From: an uncultured Clostridia bacterium
Lineage (GTDB): Bacteria; Bacillota; Clostridia; TANB77; CAG-508
Reading direction: 5' to 3'
Assembly: GCA_934157205.1 (NCBI GenBank)
Contig: CAKPHJ010000036.1
Location: 1-9,403 of the forward strand
DNA: 9,403 nucleotides
Every line of letters begins with the position of its first letter. Positions within the stretch are counted from its first letter, which is position 1. The translations under genes and the position numbers were made by a program. This document shows, piece after piece, positions 7,118-9,403 of the stretch. Under the pieces are notes generated by a model that was not told the DNA's origin, ran no database searches, and saw only the letters and a program-made list of their open reading frames with translations.

Positions 7118-7400
7118 ATGATGGGAGTATGTTATATAAAGATACAAGCAAAAATTGAACTATATGAAATGATTGACTTATGGGAAAGAAATGCTCAGCC
7201 TTATTATGTTGATAATGATTTTTTTAATAATAAATACAATTTAGCTACAAAATTAAGGTATAGTTACTAATTTAAAATGGCAAGACTTGGACTCTATTTG
7301 AGATTTTTCACCTTTCGAGAAAAGTCTTATTATGGATTTCAATTTTTTCAAACATGTTACAAGTTATAACCATAATTATTAGTGCAGTAATGATTATTAT
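7118..7400 (+). pseudogene. Frame-broken remnant of an unrecognised gene
   Basis: Directly after the previous stop, in the same frame, a 50-codon open stretch (7118-7270) has good protein character (for example KIELYEMIDLWERNAQPYY and FFNNKYNLATKLR) but no ribosome site. At its end the next frame takes over: from 7260 it reads IVTNLKWQDLDSI, a TGA at 7299-7301, then DFSPFEKSLIMDFNFF. This suggests one original gene with a frameshift near 7260 and a nonsense codon at 7299. I do not recognise the family. Alternatively the 50-codon piece could be a tiny real gene, but without a ribosome site this is unlikely. Confidence 0.4.
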
Positions 7401-7527
7401 TTATTCCGTCAGTAATAAATAATACAAATGTGGACAATGGAAGGATTATAGTAGCAGATAAAAATGTAATGGAATTAAATTAGATTCAAAAGGAAAAATA
7501 TATGGTGAGGTAGAAAGTAATGAATAA
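7349..7527 (+). pseudogene. Degenerate membrane or secreted small-protein remnant
   Basis: Three short pieces in successive frames could be one broken gene. First is ATG 7354 with MLQVITIIISAVMIIIYSV (stop 7420-7422), a signal-anchor-like hydrophobic stretch. Second is an open frame to 7483 reading VINNTNVDNGRIIVADKNV. Third is NGIKLDSKGKIYGEVESNE, ending TAA 7525-7527 and overlapping the next gene's ATG by eight bases. Small one-base slips near 7410 and 7466 would join them. No ribosome site precedes the ATG and I do not recognise the product. This covers the rest of the ~400-base stretch between the ATC-hydrolase-like gene and the 7520 gene; I see no terminator or convincing promoter in it. 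Confidence 0.35.
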
Positions 7528-7732
7528 AAGTGAATTTATAAAAGATTTATCAAAACAAACAAGCTATAATGAAGAAAGATGCAATACAATAAATAATATT
7601 GTAGAAGATACATTTATTATAGGGAAAAAGAATAAGGAAAAAATAATAGAAAAATTTGAAAAACAAATAAATTTAGATGAAAATGGAGCAAATAAATTAT
7701 ATGAAATATTGGGTCAAGCCAGTTGTAGTTAA
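7520..7732 (+). CDS. Small hypothetical protein upstream of the GH5 gene
   Basis: This 70-residue, lysine/glutamate-rich, cytoplasmic protein is predicted to be helical. Its start, MNKSEFIKDLSKQTSYNEERCNTIN, resembles the N-terminal helices of HU/IHF nucleoid proteins (MNKxELI...). However, the DNA-binding beta arms of HU (~90 residues in total) are missing and the second half (KKNKEKIIEKFEKQINLDENGANKLYEI) is different. I therefore do not call it HU. A GTGAGG ribosome site (7505-7510) lies nine bases before the ATG. The stop is 15 bases before the GH5 start, with the GH5 ribosome site abutting it, so the two are probably co-transcribed. Function unknown; such a position would suit a regulator or a protein affecting expression of the glycosidase, which is inference only. 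Confidence 0.65.
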   Translation: MNKSEFIKDLSKQTSYNEERCNTINNIVEDTFIIGKKNKEKIIEKFEKQINLDENGANKLYEILGQASCS

Positions 7733-7738
7733 AGGAGG
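7731..7738 (+). promoter_or_regulatory. Strong ribosome site of the GH5 gene
   Basis: AAAGGAGG, overlapping the last bases of the previous stop codon, is nine bases before ATG 7748. It fixes the GH5 start and indicates high translation and coupling to the upstream small gene. Confidence 0.8.
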
Positions 7739-7747
7739 ACTTTTATT

Positions 7748-9403
7748 ATGAAAAAAGGAAGAGGAAAAGTAAAGATTATTGCAATATGTGCAATTATAAT
7801 GAGTTTAGTAATATTGGCTCAAAAAATATTACAGATGCAAGTAGATGTTAAAAATGATACTTATTCTGCAACATATACTGTAAATAAATCAGGAGTAACT
7901 AAAGATTCATCTGCAAAAGAAATAGCATATGATATGGGTATGGGATGGAATTATGGTGGAAAATTTGCGAATTTTTCAGGTTTAAAAAAAGACAAGTATC
8001 AGTTACAAGTTACATATCAATCAAACCCATATACACAGTGGGATGCGAATGCAAGTTATCCATATTTTAATGCAACAACAGGAAAAGTTAGTTTAAGTTG
8101 GAAATTATCATCTTTAAAATCTACAGGACCAGTTGGAGCATTTACAGTGAAGATTGTAAACCAACAAATTACAAATTCTGGAAATACAAAAGTAAAATAC
8201 AGAATTGATAATACAAAACTTATCTTGGCAAACGGAAACGAAGTTGAAGTTGGAGGAGAAGGAATCTATTCATCAGCAATAACAACAGATCATGCAACAG
8301 AAAAACAAAATATAGATTTAACAAATATAGATGGAATTACAGATACAGCAGATTTAGCAAATGCAACATTTACTATTGAGGTATCATTAATAGATTATGC
8401 TGTACAACAAACTACTACAACATACAGTGAATTAAATACAAGTATATTTGATGCTGTTAAATCAAAAGGATTTAATACAGTAAGATTGCCTGTTACATAT
8501 GTTGACCACATGGATGCTGATGGTAATATAGATGAGGAATATCTTGAAAAGGTAAAAGAAGTAGTTGATGCCATTGTTTCAAGAAATATGTATTGTATAT
8601 TAAATGTACAACATGATGCAGGAAATCTAGGTTGGTTATCTGTAGGTTATATAGATGAACATAAAGCTAAATTCCAAAATATGTGGAAACAAATAGCAAC
8701 TAAATTTTCAAGTTATGACTATCATTTGATATATGAGGGAATAAATGAGCCTTTAAACTTTTTACAAAGTAGTATATGGGATGTTTATGATACGGCGAAA
8801 ATTCCAGCAGAATCAATAAACAATGTAAACAAATTAAATCAATATTTTGTTGATGCTGTAAGAAGTGTGCAAGGAAATGAGAATAGATTTTTAATGGTTT
8901 CATCATATGCCAATAAAGAATTTGCATATACAACAACATATAATGATGGCGCAAAATTTACATTACCAACAGATTCCGCAAATGATAAATTAATGATAGA
9001 TGTACACTTATATACTTCAGATACTAACGATATGGATTGGAGATTAAATTTACTGAAAAATAGCGGATATGCTGTATATATTGGAGAATTTGGACTATAC
9101 TCATCTGAAATAGCAACAAAAGGAAGCTCACAAATAACATTGGTAGAAAAAGCAGCAAAGAAAGGAATAAAATCTGCAATATGGGACGATGGTGGAAGTA
9201 TGGCTATTTTAAAAGCATCAACAGTTACGCCAGAGAACTATAATACAGATGAAATTTGGAATGGAAATGATACAAACTTTATTAAGTATTTAATAATAGC
9301 ATCAGAAAGCGAAAGAACAGAAGAAACAACCAAAACACCAGTAACAGAAGTAAAATTAAACAAAGAACAAACAACAATAAAAGAAGGAGAAACAGAAACT
9401 CTA
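7748..9403 (+). CDS. Secreted GH5-family glycoside hydrolase with internal insertion and Big_2 domain, 3' end outside window
   Basis: The frame stays open from ATG 7748 to the right edge (552 codons seen). Residues 1-24 form a signal peptide or anchor: basic KKGRGKVK, then a hydrophobic run to Ala24. The GH5 barrel starts with AYDMGMGWN (Trp67-Asn68). It continues after a long insertion with DAVKSKGFNTVRLPVTY (Arg246), NVQHD (286-290), the acid/base Glu in GINEP (Glu334), HLY (His420), the nucleophile Glu in IGEFG (Glu447) and Trp479 in IWDDGG. Normally ~30 residues separate GWN from DAVK; here there are ~165, and the extra part (~71-217) looks beta-rich with alternating Thr/Val/Ile, like a carbohydrate-binding or Ig-like module. 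A Thr/Glu linker (~505-535) leads into the start of a bacterial Ig-like group 2 domain (VTEVKLNKEQTTIKEGETETL region). Likely an extracellular endo-beta-glycanase, possibly wall-bound; the substrate cannot be fixed. Confidence 0.88.
   Translation, partial: MKKGRGKVKIIAICAIIMSLVILAQKILQMQVDVKNDTYSATYTVNKSGVTKDSSAKEIAYDMGMGWNYGGKFANFSGLKKDKYQLQVTYQSNPYTQWDANASYPYFNATTGKVSLSWKLSSLKSTGPVGAFTVKIVNQQITNSGNTKVKYRIDNTKLILANGNEVEVGGEGIYSSAITTDHATEKQNIDLTNIDGITDTADLANATFTIEVSLIDYAVQQTTTTYSELNTSIFDAVKSKGFNTVRLPVTYVDHMDADGNIDEEYLEKVKEVVDAIVSRNMYCILNVQHDAGNLGWLSVGYIDEHKAKFQNMWKQIATKFSSYDYHLIYEGINEPLNFLQSSIWDVYDTAKIPAESINNVNKLNQYFVDAVRSVQGNENRFLMVSSYANKEFAYTTTYNDGAKFTLPTDSANDKLMIDVHLYTSDTNDMDWRLNLLKNSGYAVYIGEFGLYSSEIATKGSSQITLVEKAAKKGIKSAIWDDGGSMAILKASTVTPENYNTDEIWNGNDTNFIKYLIIASESERTEETTKTPVTEVKLNKEQTTIKEGETETL

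Noticed and set aside
6889..7188. 15-base direct repeat TGACTTATGGGAAAG at 6889-6903 and 7174-7188
   Set aside because: Flanks are unrelated, and both copies encode a DLWE stretch in coding-like sequence, so coincidence or shared codon use is enough; no target-site or attachment-site context.
7173..7207. TTGACT ... TATTAT as a promoter upstream of the GH5 unit
   Set aside because: The spacer is 23 bases, well outside the usable range; no convincing promoter was found for the 7520-9403 unit.
7282..7330. Hairpin candidate (AAGACT ... AGTCTT and CTTT ... AAAG) as a terminator
   Set aside because: Stems are short, loops are poor and there is no T run after the distal arm.
7354..7422. 22-residue hydrophobic peptide as a type I toxin-like gene
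   Set aside because: There is no ribosome site, no antisense RNA promoter recognised, and it joins with neighbouring frames as part of a broken gene.

Overview
The window comes from a low-GC, AT-rich Gram-positive bacterium, most likely a clostridial Firmicute. Evidence: strong AGGAGG-type ribosome sites, a consensus sigma-A promoter, a CopZ/CopA copper pair behind a CsoR-like operator, and a secreted modular glycoside hydrolase. Tryptophan is TGG and every intact gene ends in TAA or TAG, so nothing suggests an altered code. All supported genes lie on the + strand. I see no tRNA, rRNA, CRISPR array or insertion sequence.

Layout. (1) 2-2795: an ABC exporter pair, the C-terminal part of a MacB/LolD-type ATPase followed at once by an 8-TM FtsX-type permease. 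(2) 2796-2979: the last ~40 codons of a ZIP-family metal transporter with no upstream part, then an intrinsic terminator. (3) 3037-5570: a copper-efflux unit, with a sigma-A promoter whose spacer holds a palindromic CsoR-like operator, a remnant matching only the C-terminal helix of a CsoR repressor, then copZ (copper chaperone) and copA (P1B-1 copper ATPase). (4) 5571-5740: a broken histidine kinase in which the phospho-accepting H-box region is joined out of frame to the ATP-binding G1 box. (5) 5765-6406: a PAP2-type membrane phosphatase. (6) 6448-7117: an extended -10 promoter and an ATC-hydrolase-family cysteine-rich protein. (7) 7118-7519: about 400 bases of short, frame-broken coding fragments. 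(8) 7520-9403: a small protein of unknown function, then the start of a secreted GH5 glycosidase that runs off the right edge just as a bacterial Ig-like domain begins.

How it fits together. CopZ would carry Cu(I) to CopA for export, from a promoter that still looks metal-regulated although the local repressor gene is reduced to a stub. The ABC exporter, PAP2 phosphatase and GH5 enzyme are envelope or extracellular functions with no visible link to copper. The most striking overall property is that the gaps between healthy genes hold recognisable stubs of other genes (ZIP, CsoR, histidine kinase, an unknown one), so this chromosome appears to lose genes by internal deletion and frameshift. 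A second genome-wide-looking signal is that synonymous third positions move from A-rich at gene starts to T/G-rich at gene ends. The GH5 protein is the most unusual single gene: it has a ~135-150 residue insertion after the first barrel strand and a His-to-Gln change next to the active site.
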